A stretch of 64,000 bases of DNA, taken from assembly GCF_027922265.1 (NCBI RefSeq), contig NZ_BSFI01000008.1, positions 1 through 64,000 on the forward strand, read 5' to 3'. The stretch is from Hansschlegelia plantiphila. GTDB taxonomy: Bacteria; Pseudomonadota; Alphaproteobacteria; Rhizobiales; Methylopilaceae. Position numbers and translations under genes: made by a program. How positions within the stretch are numbered: the stretch's first letter is position 1; the number at the start of each line of letters is the position of its first letter. The notes under the pieces were generated by a model, which did not search any database, was not told where the DNA came from, and worked only from the letters and a program-made list of their open reading frames with translations. This document shows positions 57,312-64,000 of this stretch, one piece after another.

Positions 57312-58493
57312 ATGCTGAAGACCGTCGACGCCTTCGATCGCATCGGAGAAGAGAACGCCTTCGCGGTGCTGGCGCGCGCCACCAAGCTCGCCTCGGAGGG
57401 TCGCGACATCGTCAATCTCGGCATCGGCCAGCCGGATTTTCCGACCCCCCCTCATGTGGTGGAGGCCGCGATCAAGGCGCTGCGCGACGGCCATCACGGC
57501 TACACGCCGGCGACCGGGATCCTGCCCCTGCGGGTTGCGGTGTCGAAGGACCTGAACCGGCGCTTCGGCGTCGAGGTCGATCCTGACCTCGTGATGATCA
57601 TGCCGGGCGGCAAGGTGACGATGTACGCCGCCATCCTGCTGTTCGGCGAACCGGGCGTGGACATCCTCTATCCCGATCCGGGCTTCCCGATCTATCGCTC
57701 GATGATCGAGTTCACCGGAGCGAATCCAATCCCCGTCCCCATCCGCGAGGAGAACGGCTTCGCGTTCTCGGCGGAGGAGACGCTGTCGCTGATCACGCCG
57801 AAGACGCGCCTGCTGATCATCAACTCGCCCGCCAATCCGACCGGCGGCGTGACGCCGAAGGCGGAGATCGAGAAGCTCGTGAAGGGACTCGAGCGGTTTC
57901 CCGACGTCGCGATCATGTCGGACGAGATCTACGACCAGCTGATCTTCGACGGGCTCGAGCATCAGACCCTGCTCGCCTTTCCGGAGATCCGCGACCGGCT
58001 GATCTTGCTGAACGGCTGGTCGAAGACCTACGCCATGACGGGCTGGCGGCTCGGCTGGTCGGTCTGGCCGAAGACGCTCTACGACAAGGTCCGCAAGCTT
58101 GCGGTGAACGCCTGGTCCTGCGTCAACGCTCCGACGCAATACGCCGGGATCGCCGCCCTCGAAGGCCCGCAGGACGCCGTCGAGCACATGCGGGCCGAGT
58201 TCGACAAGCGCCGGAAGCTCGTCACCGAAGGCCTCAACGCGCTGCCCGGCGTGAGGGCGGCGACGCCGAAGGGCGCATTCTACGCCTTCCCCAACGTCGC
58301 GGAGACCGGCTGGAAGGCGAAGCCGCTCGCCTCCGCCTTGCTCGAGGACGCAGGCGTCGCCGTGATCGGCGGGCCCGACTTCGGCGTGCTCGGAGAGGGC
58401 TACATCCGCCTCTCCTACGCCAACTCGGCCGAAAACATCACCCGCGCGCTCGAGCGCATGGGCCGGTTCCTGACGGAGCGGAAAGCCGCCTGA
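57312..58493 (+). CDS. Pyridoxal phosphate-dependent aminotransferase (class I/II)
   Basis: This aminotransferase has 393 residues. VNLGIGQPDFPTPPHV gives the N-terminal arm, INSPANPTGGV the N-terminal PLP region, MSDEIYDQLIFDG the aspartate of the ring nitrogen, and GWSKTYAMTGWRLGWSVWP carries the Schiff-base lysine (SKTYAMTGWR). It ends with YIRLSYANS near the carboxylate-binding arginine. The aspartate/alanine-type substrate is not certain. ATG 57312 has CGGAGG at a good distance. It is a single gene. Confidence 0.92.
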   Translation: MLKTVDAFDRIGEENAFAVLARATKLASEGRDIVNLGIGQPDFPTPPHVVEAAIKALRDGHHGYTPATGILPLRVAVSKDLNRRFGVEVDPDLVMIMPGGKVTMYAAILLFGEPGVDILYPDPGFPIYRSMIEFTGANPIPVPIREENGFAFSAEETLSLITPKTRLLIINSPANPTGGVTPKAEIEKLVKGLERFPDVAIMSDEIYDQLIFDGLEHQTLLAFPEIRDRLILLNGWSKTYAMTGWRLGWSVWPKTLYDKVRKLAVNAWSCVNAPTQYAGIAALEGPQDAVEHMRAEFDKRRKLVTEGLNALPGVRAATPKGAFYAFPNVAETGWKAKPLASALLEDAGVAVIGGPDFGVLGEGYIRLSYANSAENITRALERMGRFLTERKAA

Positions 58494-58518
58494 GCGGGAC
58501 GGTTCTAGGTGAAGTCAC

Positions 58519-58629
58519 CCGTCATCCCGGCCGAAGCGCCGGGATCCAGACGCACCGACGGCGCTGAGCTAGGCTGAAGTCTGCGCGTCTGGATTCCGGC
58601 ATTCCGCTTCGCTGCAGCCGGAATGACGG
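58519..58629. repeat. Palindromic intergenic repeat (CCGTCATCCCGG type)
   Basis: CCCGTCATCCCGG at the left is mirrored by GCCGGAATGACGG at the right. Inside, GCCGGGATCCAGACGC and GCGTCTGGATTCCGGC (imperfect) pair around a short spacer. Each side also folds alone (CCGGCCGAAGCGCCGG). The element resembles the one at 30125-30215 in its CCGTCAT ends and two-hairpin form, though the inner sequence differs. It may terminate the aminotransferase transcript. Confidence 0.75.
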
Positions 58630-58650
58630 CGAGGTTGGTGACCGGCCGCG

Positions 58651-58950
58651 TCACTCCTTATGGGAGTGCGGCGTCGATTCCTGGTCGCCCTGATCGGTCT
58701 GCAGGCCGGGGAACTCCCCCAGATTTTCCTGCAGGAACGCCTCCTCGACCGGCTGGCCGCGCTCGGCCGGCGTCACGACGCCGTCGGCGAGCGGGTTCGG
58801 CTCGAGGCCTGCGCCGGGGCTGGACTCCATCCCGGCGAGTTCACGGGCGCGCTCGAGATAGTCGTCCTCGCGGCCCGCCGGGCTGCCGGCGTCCTCCCAC
58901 AATTTGCGGGCGCGCTCGCGGATCTTCGGAGTGACTGGCGTCTCGGACAT
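58651..58950 (-). CDS. DUF2934 family protein
   Basis: This 99-residue protein starts SETPVTPKIRERARKLWEDAG and contains the short DUF2934 motif (IRERARKLWEDAGSPAGRED, split by a small gap) with DYLERARELAG. The tail is low complexity and hydrophilic, ending QESTPHSHKE. DUF2934 proteins are common in Hyphomicrobiales and have no known role. I used ATG 58950; a longer in-frame start at 58983 is possible. Confidence 0.8.
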   Translation of the reverse strand: MSETPVTPKIRERARKLWEDAGSPAGREDDYLERARELAGMESSPGAGLEPNPLADGVVTPAERGQPVEEAFLQENLGEFPGLQTDQGDQESTPHSHKE

Positions 58951-59009
58951 AACAACCTCGCGAACTGACGTGACCGAACCCAACCCCCGACGGGAGCCGG
59001 TGTTCCCCT

Positions 59010-59819
59010 TTAAACGGCGTCGACACCGGAATGTTTGGCCTGCGCGGCCGTCGCCTCGAGATGCGCGACCAGCGGCGCGCCGAGGCCGAGCTTGTCGGCG
59101 AAAGTCTTGAGGAAGGCCTGTTCGGCAGGCGAATCCGCATCGATCGTCAGCCGCGCCGCCATCCAGACCTCTGAGGCGAGCTCCGGCCCCCGCGCCTGCG
59201 CCGCGATGCCGTCGAGGTCATCCGGCTTGCCGAGTTGCTCGATCAGGAAGGTCTGCTCGTCGTCGCCCGCGCCGGAGGCCTTGAGGCCTTCACGAATCTT
59301 CGCGATCTCGTCGCCGTCGATGCGGCCGTCCGAGCGCGCGGCCGCGATCATGGCGCGGACCAGCATCTGGCCGAGCTCCTGCTCCTCGCCGGCGGTCGAA
59401 GGAGTGAAGGGAGTTTCGGCAGGCGGCGGCGCGACCTGCACGGGGCCGGACTGCGGCGCCGGATGCGGGCTTCCGGCGGCGCCCGCCTGCTTCTCCTGAT
59501 AGTTCTGCCAAGCCTTGTAGGCGAGGCCGCCGAGGATCGCGAGGCCGCCGAGCTTCACGGCCGAGCCGGAGATCTGCGGACCCTTCCTGCCGCCGCCGAG
59601 CAGCACCGAGGCGAGGCTTCCGGCGATCGCGCCGCCGGCGAGGCCGCCGAGATTACCGCGCGCGAGATCCTGGACCTGACCCATCAGGTCGCCCGGGCCG
59701 CCGAGCGGGCCCCCGCCGGTGGACGGAACCCTGCCCGGCTGGCCTGTCGGCCGGCCGGCCTGGCTCGAATTTCCGCCTGCGCCCACGAGCTGGTCGAGGA
59801 TCGTCTTGACGTCGAACAT
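59010..59819 (-). CDS. DUF533 family protein (YebE-like, TerB-type C-terminus)
   Basis: This 269-residue protein has MFDVKTILDQLVGAGG at the N-terminus, then a Gly/Pro-rich linker, a Gly-rich segment (LARGNLGGLAGGAIAGSLASVLLG) and KLGGLAILGGLAYKAWQNYQEKQ as in YebE. The C-terminal half (about 140-260) is TerB-like (QMLVRAMIAAARSDGRIDGDEIAKIREGL). DUF533 proteins are inner-membrane-associated or cytosolic with unknown function. The gene is preceded by a long intergenic gap of 74 bases to the eda stop. Confidence 0.85.
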   Translation of the reverse strand: MFDVKTILDQLVGAGGNSSQAGRPTGQPGRVPSTGGGPLGGPGDLMGQVQDLARGNLGGLAGGAIAGSLASVLLGGGRKGPQISGSAVKLGGLAILGGLAYKAWQNYQEKQAGAAGSPHPAPQSGPVQVAPPPAETPFTPSTAGEEQELGQMLVRAMIAAARSDGRIDGDEIAKIREGLKASGAGDDEQTFLIEQLGKPDDLDGIAAQARGPELASEVWMAARLTIDADSPAEQAFLKTFADKLGLGAPLVAHLEATAAQAKHSGVDAV

Positions 59820-59893
59820 GGGATTGATCTCCGGAGGGTTCAGGCGGCAGGCCGACCGGAGTTAGGGTTGCGGAACGGGCCCCGCAAGCCTGA

Positions 59894-60544
59894 TCACCTC
59901 GCCTTGAGCGCGGAGGCCTCCTTAGCGAGACCCTTGATCGTCTCCCAGTCGCCGGCTTCGACCGCAGCCTTGGGCACGACCCACGAGCCGCCGACGCAGC
60001 AGACGTTGCGGAGCGCGAGGTAGTCCCGGACGTTGGCCATGTTGATGTCGCCGGTCGGCACGAAGGTCAGGTCCGGAAGCGGAGAGACCAGCGCTTTCAG
60101 GAACGGCGCCCCGCCCGCCGGGCCCGCCGGGAAGAACTTCGCGAAGGTCACGCCGCGCTCGGCGAGCTGCATCGCCTCCGACGCCGTCGAGCAGCCGGGA
60201 AGATAGGGCACCGGCGCCTCGCCGCCGGCAGCAAGCAGGCGCGAACTCGCGCCGGGGCTGACGAGGAAGGCCGCGCCGGAGACGATCGCCTTCTGCACAT
60301 GTTCGGGCTCGAGGATGGTCCCGGCGCCGACCGTCACGCCCTCGACGTCGTCGACGATCGCCTTCAGCGCCTCGAGCGCCTGCGGGGTGCGCATCGTCAC
60401 CTCCAGCACCGTGAGGCCGCCGTCGCGCAGCGCGATCGCCGTGCCGACCGCAGACTTCACGTCGGAGAAGGTGAGCACCGGAATGACGGGAACGGTCGAG
60501 AGGATGGCGGCGAGGCGTTCGGTCTTGGCGAGCGTGAACGACAT
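59894..60544 (-). CDS. eda: 2-dehydro-3-deoxy-phosphogluconate (KDPG) aldolase
   Basis: This aldolase has 216 residues and cleaves KDPG to pyruvate and glyceraldehyde-3-phosphate in the Entner-Doudoroff pathway. The key residues are visible: VIPVLTFSDVKSAVGTAIALRDGGLTVLEVTMRTPQ (Glu and Arg), GAGTILEPEHVQKA, and VTFAKFFPAGPAGG with the Schiff-base lysine (KFFPA). The C-terminus VPTGDINMANVRDYLAL is typical. It is the sole Entner-Doudoroff enzyme in the window; edd lies elsewhere. Confidence 0.95.
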   Translation of the reverse strand: MSFTLAKTERLAAILSTVPVIPVLTFSDVKSAVGTAIALRDGGLTVLEVTMRTPQALEALKAIVDDVEGVTVGAGTILEPEHVQKAIVSGAAFLVSPGASSRLLAAGGEAPVPYLPGCSTASEAMQLAERGVTFAKFFPAGPAGGAPFLKALVSPLPDLTFVPTGDINMANVRDYLALRNVCCVGGSWVVPKAAVEAGDWETIKGLAKEASALKAR

Positions 60545-60654
60545 ACGGGCTCCTCGACGAGACTAGACTAACGTCGCCGTCCATCGCGCCGCTTCAGCCC
60601 AAGAGTCAAGTTGCGCGCATTTTCGCCGCAAATGGCGGGCCCCCGCGCGCAGCC

Positions 60655-61038
60655 CTATCGGCCTCCGAGACAACCTCCCGCCGCCTGGTCCCCGACCGAG
60701 CCGTCCCTGCAGCGCACGATCTTCGGTTTGGTCGGGAGTTCGGGCTCGTCGCCCGTCGACGCGTGGCCGGCGGCGCGGCTGGCGGCCGAGCCGCCATCGG
60801 CGCTGGTTTCCCCGGCCCCGGGGGCGATCGAATAGGACGGCTGGCCCGAGGCGCCAGGCGAGGCAGACCCTGCGCCCCCGCCGCCCGCCGTCCCGGCGCT
60901 TCCCGAGGCGCCGCCGGCGCCGCCGCCCGACGAACCGCCCCCCGACCCGCCGCCGCTCTGCGCGGCCGCGACGCCCATGGCCGATAGGAGGGCCAGAGCC
61001 GTGATCGTGAGGCGGGCCCCTTCGCGCATGATCGACAT
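60655..61038 (-). CDS. Gly/Ser-rich secreted hypothetical protein
   Basis: The frame encodes 127 residues starting MSIMREGARLTITALALLSAM (signal-like), then a Gly-Ser-rich low-complexity stretch (GGGSGGGSSGGGAGGASGSAG) and a Cys-containing tail (KPKIVRCRDGSVGDQAAGGCLGG). GGGAG precedes the ATG at 61038. The low complexity makes the frame easy to mistake for noise, but the ribosome-binding site and signal peptide support it. Function unknown. It overlaps the start region of no other gene. Confidence 0.55.
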   Translation of the reverse strand: MSIMREGARLTITALALLSAMGVAAAQSGGGSGGGSSGGGAGGASGSAGTAGGGGAGSASPGASGQPSYSIAPGAGETSADGGSAASRAAGHASTGDEPELPTKPKIVRCRDGSVGDQAAGGCLGGR

Positions 61039-61144
61039 GATCGTCTCCCTATGCTTCCTGCGTCTCGCGGGCCGCCGCTTTCGGCGGCTCATGCCGGAAA
61101 AACCTCGTCACCCGACGTTCGTTCCCCGCGGGACGGTCCATCGA

Positions 61145-62041
61145 ATGCTGATCGGTTTCGACGTCGGCGGCACGAAGATCGAGGCCGCCGCCCTCGCGGA
61201 GGACGGCGAAACGCTGGCGCGCGAGCGCGTCGCGACGCCCCGGCGGGATTATGCCGGCGGCGTCCGCGCGATCGCAGATCTGGTCGCAGGGCTCGAAAGC
61301 CGGCTCGGACCGGCGCAGGGCGTCGGCCTCGGCGTCCCCGGTTCGCTGTCGCCGACCACCGGCCTGATGCGCAACGCCAACTCGACCTGGCTGAACGGCA
61401 AGCCGCTGAAGCGCGATCTGGAGGCGGCGCTCGGTCGGGAGGTGCGCCTGGAGAATGACGCCAACTGCCTCGCGGTGTCGGAGGCGGTCGACGGCGCGGG
61501 CGCCGGGGCGCGGGTGGCGTTCGCGGTCATCCTCGGCACGGGATGCGGCGGCGGCGTCGCGATCGACGGCCGGGCGGTCGGCGGCCGCAACGCGATCGCG
61601 GGCGAGTTCGGCCACAATCCGCTGCCCTGGGCGGCAGGGGCGGCGGAGCAGCCGGGCCCGCCGTGCTGGTGCGGCCGGCGCGGCTGCATCGAGACCTTCC
61701 TGTCCGGCCCCGGCTTCGCGCGGCTTCACAACCCCGGCGGAGCCCCGCTGACTGCCGAGGAGATCGTGACGGCCGCCCGCGACGGAGACGGCGCCGCCAA
61801 AGCATCGCTGGAGATCTATGCGGATCGGCTCGCCCGTTCGCTCGCCAGCGTCGCAAACCTGCTCGACCCGGACGTCTTCGTGCTCGGCGGCGGGATGTCG
61901 AACGTCGGCGAACTGTACGACGGCCTCTCCGAGCGCATCGCCGCCTATGTGTTCTCGGACGCGTTCTCGACGCCGGTCCGGCCGGCGGCTCATGGCGACT
62001 CGTCGGGCGTCAGGGGCGCCGCATGGCTCTGGAGGCGCTGA
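61145..62041 (+). CDS. ROK-family sugar kinase (fructokinase/N-acetylglucosamine kinase-like)
   Basis: This kinase has 298 residues. The ATP-binding start is LIGFDVGGTKIEAAAL, the ROK signature includes LGVPGSLSPTTG, LENDANCLAVSEA and the zinc-binding GHNPLPW...CWCGRRGCIETFLSGPG. The latter closely follows Mak-type fructokinase and NagK. I chose ATG 61145; an in-frame ATG at 61091 is also possible. It overlaps the next gene's ATG by one base. The cluster downstream (BadF-type kinase, nagA) hints at amino-sugar use, so it may phosphorylate N-acetylglucosamine or fructose. Confidence 0.9.
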   Translation: MLIGFDVGGTKIEAAALAEDGETLARERVATPRRDYAGGVRAIADLVAGLESRLGPAQGVGLGVPGSLSPTTGLMRNANSTWLNGKPLKRDLEAALGREVRLENDANCLAVSEAVDGAGAGARVAFAVILGTGCGGGVAIDGRAVGGRNAIAGEFGHNPLPWAAGAAEQPGPPCWCGRRGCIETFLSGPGFARLHNPGGAPLTAEEIVTAARDGDGAAKASLEIYADRLARSLASVANLLDPDVFVLGGGMSNVGELYDGLSERIAAYVFSDAFSTPVRPAAHGDSSGVRGAAWLWRR

Positions 62042-62178
62042 TGGCCGACGAGGAGGAGACGCCGAAGGCGACGGATGGCGAATCCGCGTTCGAGCGTAAG
62101 GCCTGGATCGTGGCCTATGTCGTAATCATGCTGGTTCTGGCCGCCGGCGCCGCGCGCCGGCTGATGGCGCTGTTCTGA
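62041..62178 (+). CDS. Tiny single-helix membrane protein (45 residues)
   Basis: The frame starts at ATG 62041, using the last base of the ROK stop. It has a polar, acidic N-terminus (ADEEETPKATDGESAFERKA) and one hydrophobic helix (WIVAYVVIMLVLAAGAARR). It is translationally coupled to the ROK kinase. No family is recognised. Its stop directly abuts the stop of the convergent small gene at 62179. Confidence 0.6.
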   Translation: MADEEETPKATDGESAFERKAWIVAYVVIMLVLAAGAARRLMALF

Positions 62179-62304
62179 TCAGGTCAGAAGAAGCTGCGCC
62201 AGGACCCAAAGTCCCATGCCCCACATCGCGACGATCGCGGCCGAAGTGCCGTATTGTGCCGCGATCTGGCGCCGTTCGAATCGCGCAAGCGTGCGGTCGG
62301 TCAT
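62179..62304 (-). CDS. Tiny single-helix membrane protein (41 residues)
   Basis: The frame starts at ATG 62304 with GGGGGAG about eight bases upstream. It encodes a basic N-terminus (MTDRTLARFERRQIAAQYGT) and one hydrophobic segment (SAAIVAMWGMGLWVLAQLLLT). Longer frames to 62418 are rejected. Its stop codon directly abuts that of the 45-residue gene on the other strand. Confidence 0.6.
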   Translation of the reverse strand: MTDRTLARFERRQIAAQYGTSAAIVAMWGMGLWVLAQLLLT

Positions 62305-62397
62305 GTCGATTTCTCCCCCTTGAGGCGCGATGCTGAAAACCCTTCCGTTTCGTAGAACGCCGGGGTCGACTCCGGGTTCCCAAGCCCCCGACGCCTT

Positions 62398-63270
62398 GTG
62401 AACGGCGGCGTTCTGCACGTTGGCGTGGACGGCGGCGGCACCCGCTGCCGCGCGCGGATCCGGGACGGCGCCGGCCGGCTGCTCGGCGAGGGCGAAGCAG
62501 GCTCCGCCAATGCGCGCCGCGGGGCCGCGGCCGCGATGAACGCCGTGGTCTCGGCGAGCCGCGCGGCGCTCGCCGCCGCCCGGCGGCCCGAGGAGACGCT
62601 TTCAAACCTGATCGCCGGCGTCGGCCTCGCCGGCGTGTCGCAGACGCGCGAAATGGCGGCGATGCGGGCCGAACCGCACCCCTTCCGCTCGATCTCGATC
62701 GCCACCGATTTTGCGATCGCCTGCCTCGGCGCGCATGGCGGCGGCGACGGCGGCATCGTCATCGTCGGCACGGGAAGCGCGGCCTATGGACGGGCGAACG
62801 GCTCGGAATGGCGCTTCGGCGGCTGGGGTTTTGAGGTCGGCGACGACGGCGGCGGCGCGCCGCTCGGACGCGAGGCGGTGCGCTCGGCGCTGCGCGCAGC
62901 CGACGGTCTGATCCCGCGCGGGCCGCTGGCCGAGGACGTGCTGCACGCGATCGGCGGCGACCAGGATGCGGCGGTCGAGTGGGTCGGCCGCGCCGCGCCC
63001 GCCGATTTCGGCAGGCTGGCGCCGCTCGCGCTGAAGCATGCGGCCGAAGACCCGGAAGCGCGACGGCTGGTCGACGAGGCGGCGGCCCACGTGGCCGCCC
63101 TGATCCATCGCCTCGTCGCCTGCGGGGTCGGCCGCGTCGCGCTGGTCGGCGGACTGTCGGCCGCGATTGAGCCCTATCTGACGGACGCGGCCCGCGCGCC
63201 GCTGGTCGCGGCGATCGCCGATCCCATGGACGGAGCGATCGCGCTGGCGAAGCAGGGGCAGAACCTTTGA
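62398..63270 (+). CDS. BadF/BadG-type N-acetylglucosamine kinase-like ATPase
   Basis: This 290-residue protein belongs to the BadF/BadG/BcrA/BcrD ATPase family. It has LHVGVDGGGTRCRARIRDG, VGLAGVSQTREMAAMRA, ATDFAIACLGAHGGGDGGIVIVGTGSAAYG and GWGFEVGDDGGGAPLGREAVR. Members of this branch act as N-acetylglucosamine kinases in alphaproteobacteria. It starts at GTG 62398 and its stop overlaps the TTG of nagA. With nagA it would convert GlcNAc to GlcNAc-6-phosphate and then to glucosamine-6-phosphate. Confidence 0.85.
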   Translation: MNGGVLHVGVDGGGTRCRARIRDGAGRLLGEGEAGSANARRGAAAAMNAVVSASRAALAAARRPEETLSNLIAGVGLAGVSQTREMAAMRAEPHPFRSISIATDFAIACLGAHGGGDGGIVIVGTGSAAYGRANGSEWRFGGWGFEVGDDGGGAPLGREAVRSALRAADGLIPRGPLAEDVLHAIGGDQDAAVEWVGRAAPADFGRLAPLALKHAAEDPEARRLVDEAAAHVAALIHRLVACGVGRVALVGGLSAAIEPYLTDAARAPLVAAIADPMDGAIALAKQGQNL

Positions 63271-64000
63271 GCCGCTTCGTGCTCCACCCCGAACGGCTGT
63301 TCGACGGCGAGCGTTTCCGCGACGACGCGGCCGTGCTGGTCGAGGCCGGCCGCGTCGTCGCGGTTGGGCCGGCGGCCGACATGCCCTCAGACGCGCCCGT
63401 GACGCGCGCGCCGGGCCTTCTGGCGCCGGGCTTCGTGGACGTGCAGGTCAATGGCGGCGGCGGCGTGCTGCTGAACGACGATCCCTCGTCCGCAGGCGTC
63501 GCCAGGATCGCGGCGGCGCATCGGCGCTTCGGCGCGACGGCGCTGCTGCCGACGCTGATCACGGACACGCACGACACGATGGCCGCGGCGCTCAGCGCGG
63601 TCCGCGCCGCGATCGACGCGGGCGTCCCGGGCGTGATCGGCGTCCATATCGAAGGGCCGTTCCTGAATCCGGCGCGCAAGGGCGTGCATGATCCCGCGCT
63701 GATGCGCGCCCCGGACGAGGCCGACCTCGCGCTGCTGACGTCTTCCGGCCCCGGCGTCGTGATGCTGACGCTGGCGCCGGAGCGCGTGGCGAAGGGGGTG
63801 ATCGCCCGACTCGCGGACGCGGGCGTAAGAGTTGCCGCGGGCCATACCGAGGCGACCGTCGAGGATTTGGACGGGGCTCGCGCGGAGGGGCTGTCGGGCT
63901 ACACCCACCTGTTCAACGCCATGCCGCCGCTCGGGGGCCGCGCGCCAGGACCGGTGGGCGCAGCGCTCTCGGAGCGCGAGACGTTCTGCGGGCTGATCGT
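63267..64000 (+). CDS. nagA: N-acetylglucosamine-6-phosphate deacetylase (partial, 3' end outside window)
   Basis: About 244 codons are visible from TTG 63267 to the window edge. The start overlaps the BadF-type kinase stop. The metal and substrate motifs are GLLAPGFVDVQVNGGGGVLLNDD, IGVHIEGPFLNPARKGVHD, VAAGHTEATVEDL and YTHLFNAMPPL. These match NagA of the amidohydrolase superfamily. The rest of the active site (second-half aspartate) lies beyond the window. It removes acetate from GlcNAc-6-phosphate. Confidence 0.9.
   Translation, partial: MSRFVLHPERLFDGERFRDDAAVLVEAGRVVAVGPAADMPSDAPVTRAPGLLAPGFVDVQVNGGGGVLLNDDPSSAGVARIAAAHRRFGATALLPTLITDTHDTMAAALSAVRAAIDAGVPGVIGVHIEGPFLNPARKGVHDPALMRAPDEADLALLTSSGPGVVMLTLAPERVAKGVIARLADAGVRVAAGHTEATVEDLDGARAEGLSGYTHLFNAMPPLGGRAPGPVGAALSERETFCGLI

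Overview
The window is a high-GC chromosomal segment of an alphaproteobacterium, most likely in the Hyphomicrobiales (Rhizobiales). The evidence is the DUF930, DUF2934 and DUF533 proteins, an SSS-domain NahK/ErcS-type hybrid kinase, an LplT-Aas fusion, palindromic CCGTCAT-type intergenic repeats, and oxalate genes of the formyl-CoA transferase / oxalyl-CoA decarboxylase / OxlT type. The genus cannot be fixed from sequence alone. I saw no rRNA, tRNA, CRISPR array, prophage or intact insertion sequence.

Region 1 (1-8.5 kb): the tail of an aldehyde dehydrogenase, an AcoR-like sigma-54 activator, and a Pot-type ABC transporter operon (binding protein, ATPase, fused double permease) that starts behind an excellent -24/-12 promoter. 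An HpxZ/AtzH-like small protein follows, then debris of a GcvT-type oxidoreductase and of an ABC ATPase, then an inositol-monophosphatase-fold phosphatase. The region looks like a nitrogen-compound or polyamine uptake locus.

Region 2 (8.5-16.5 kb): oxalate catabolism. frc lies on the plus strand behind a broken PAS gene; oxc and an OxlT-like antiporter lie on the minus strand. An HPP-CBS membrane protein and an esterase sit between them. The same dyad, TGGYAT-N5-ATRCCA, lies upstream of all three transcription units and is probably the operator of an oxalate regulon. The regulator is not in the window.

Region 3 (16.6-31 kb): an amidase, a DUF930 protein and an orphan HerA-like ATPase. A glycerol-type catabolic locus follows: DeoR regulator, APC permease, GlpA-like and GlpB-like flavoproteins, and an FGGY kinase. 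It is bracketed by AT-rich GTTAATT repeat clusters. Next come a YadG/YadH-type ABC exporter and a TPR protein.

Region 4 (31-52 kb): a compositionally odd LprI-like gene, a two-gene molybdopterin/flavin reductase pair, a three-domain LplT-PlsC-acyl-ACP synthetase fusion with its TetR regulator and operator, an acyltransferase, a cytochrome c, polA, and an esterase. A secreted serine protease gene interrupted by one in-frame amber codon follows, then ogt, mscL, and a kinase/LuxR regulator pair.

Region 5 (52-64 kb): mostly housekeeping and conserved genes (YjbQ, hydrolases, creatininase, pyroglutamyl peptidase, MarR, PfpI, aminotransferase, KDPG aldolase). The window ends in an amino-sugar locus with a ROK kinase, two tiny membrane proteins, a BadF-type kinase and nagA, which is cut by the window edge.

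The strongest observations are the shared oxalate operator, the sigma-54 promoter next to its likely activator, the amber-interrupted protease, and the GTTAATT repeat clusters. I did not find a clearly new defence or enzymatic system.
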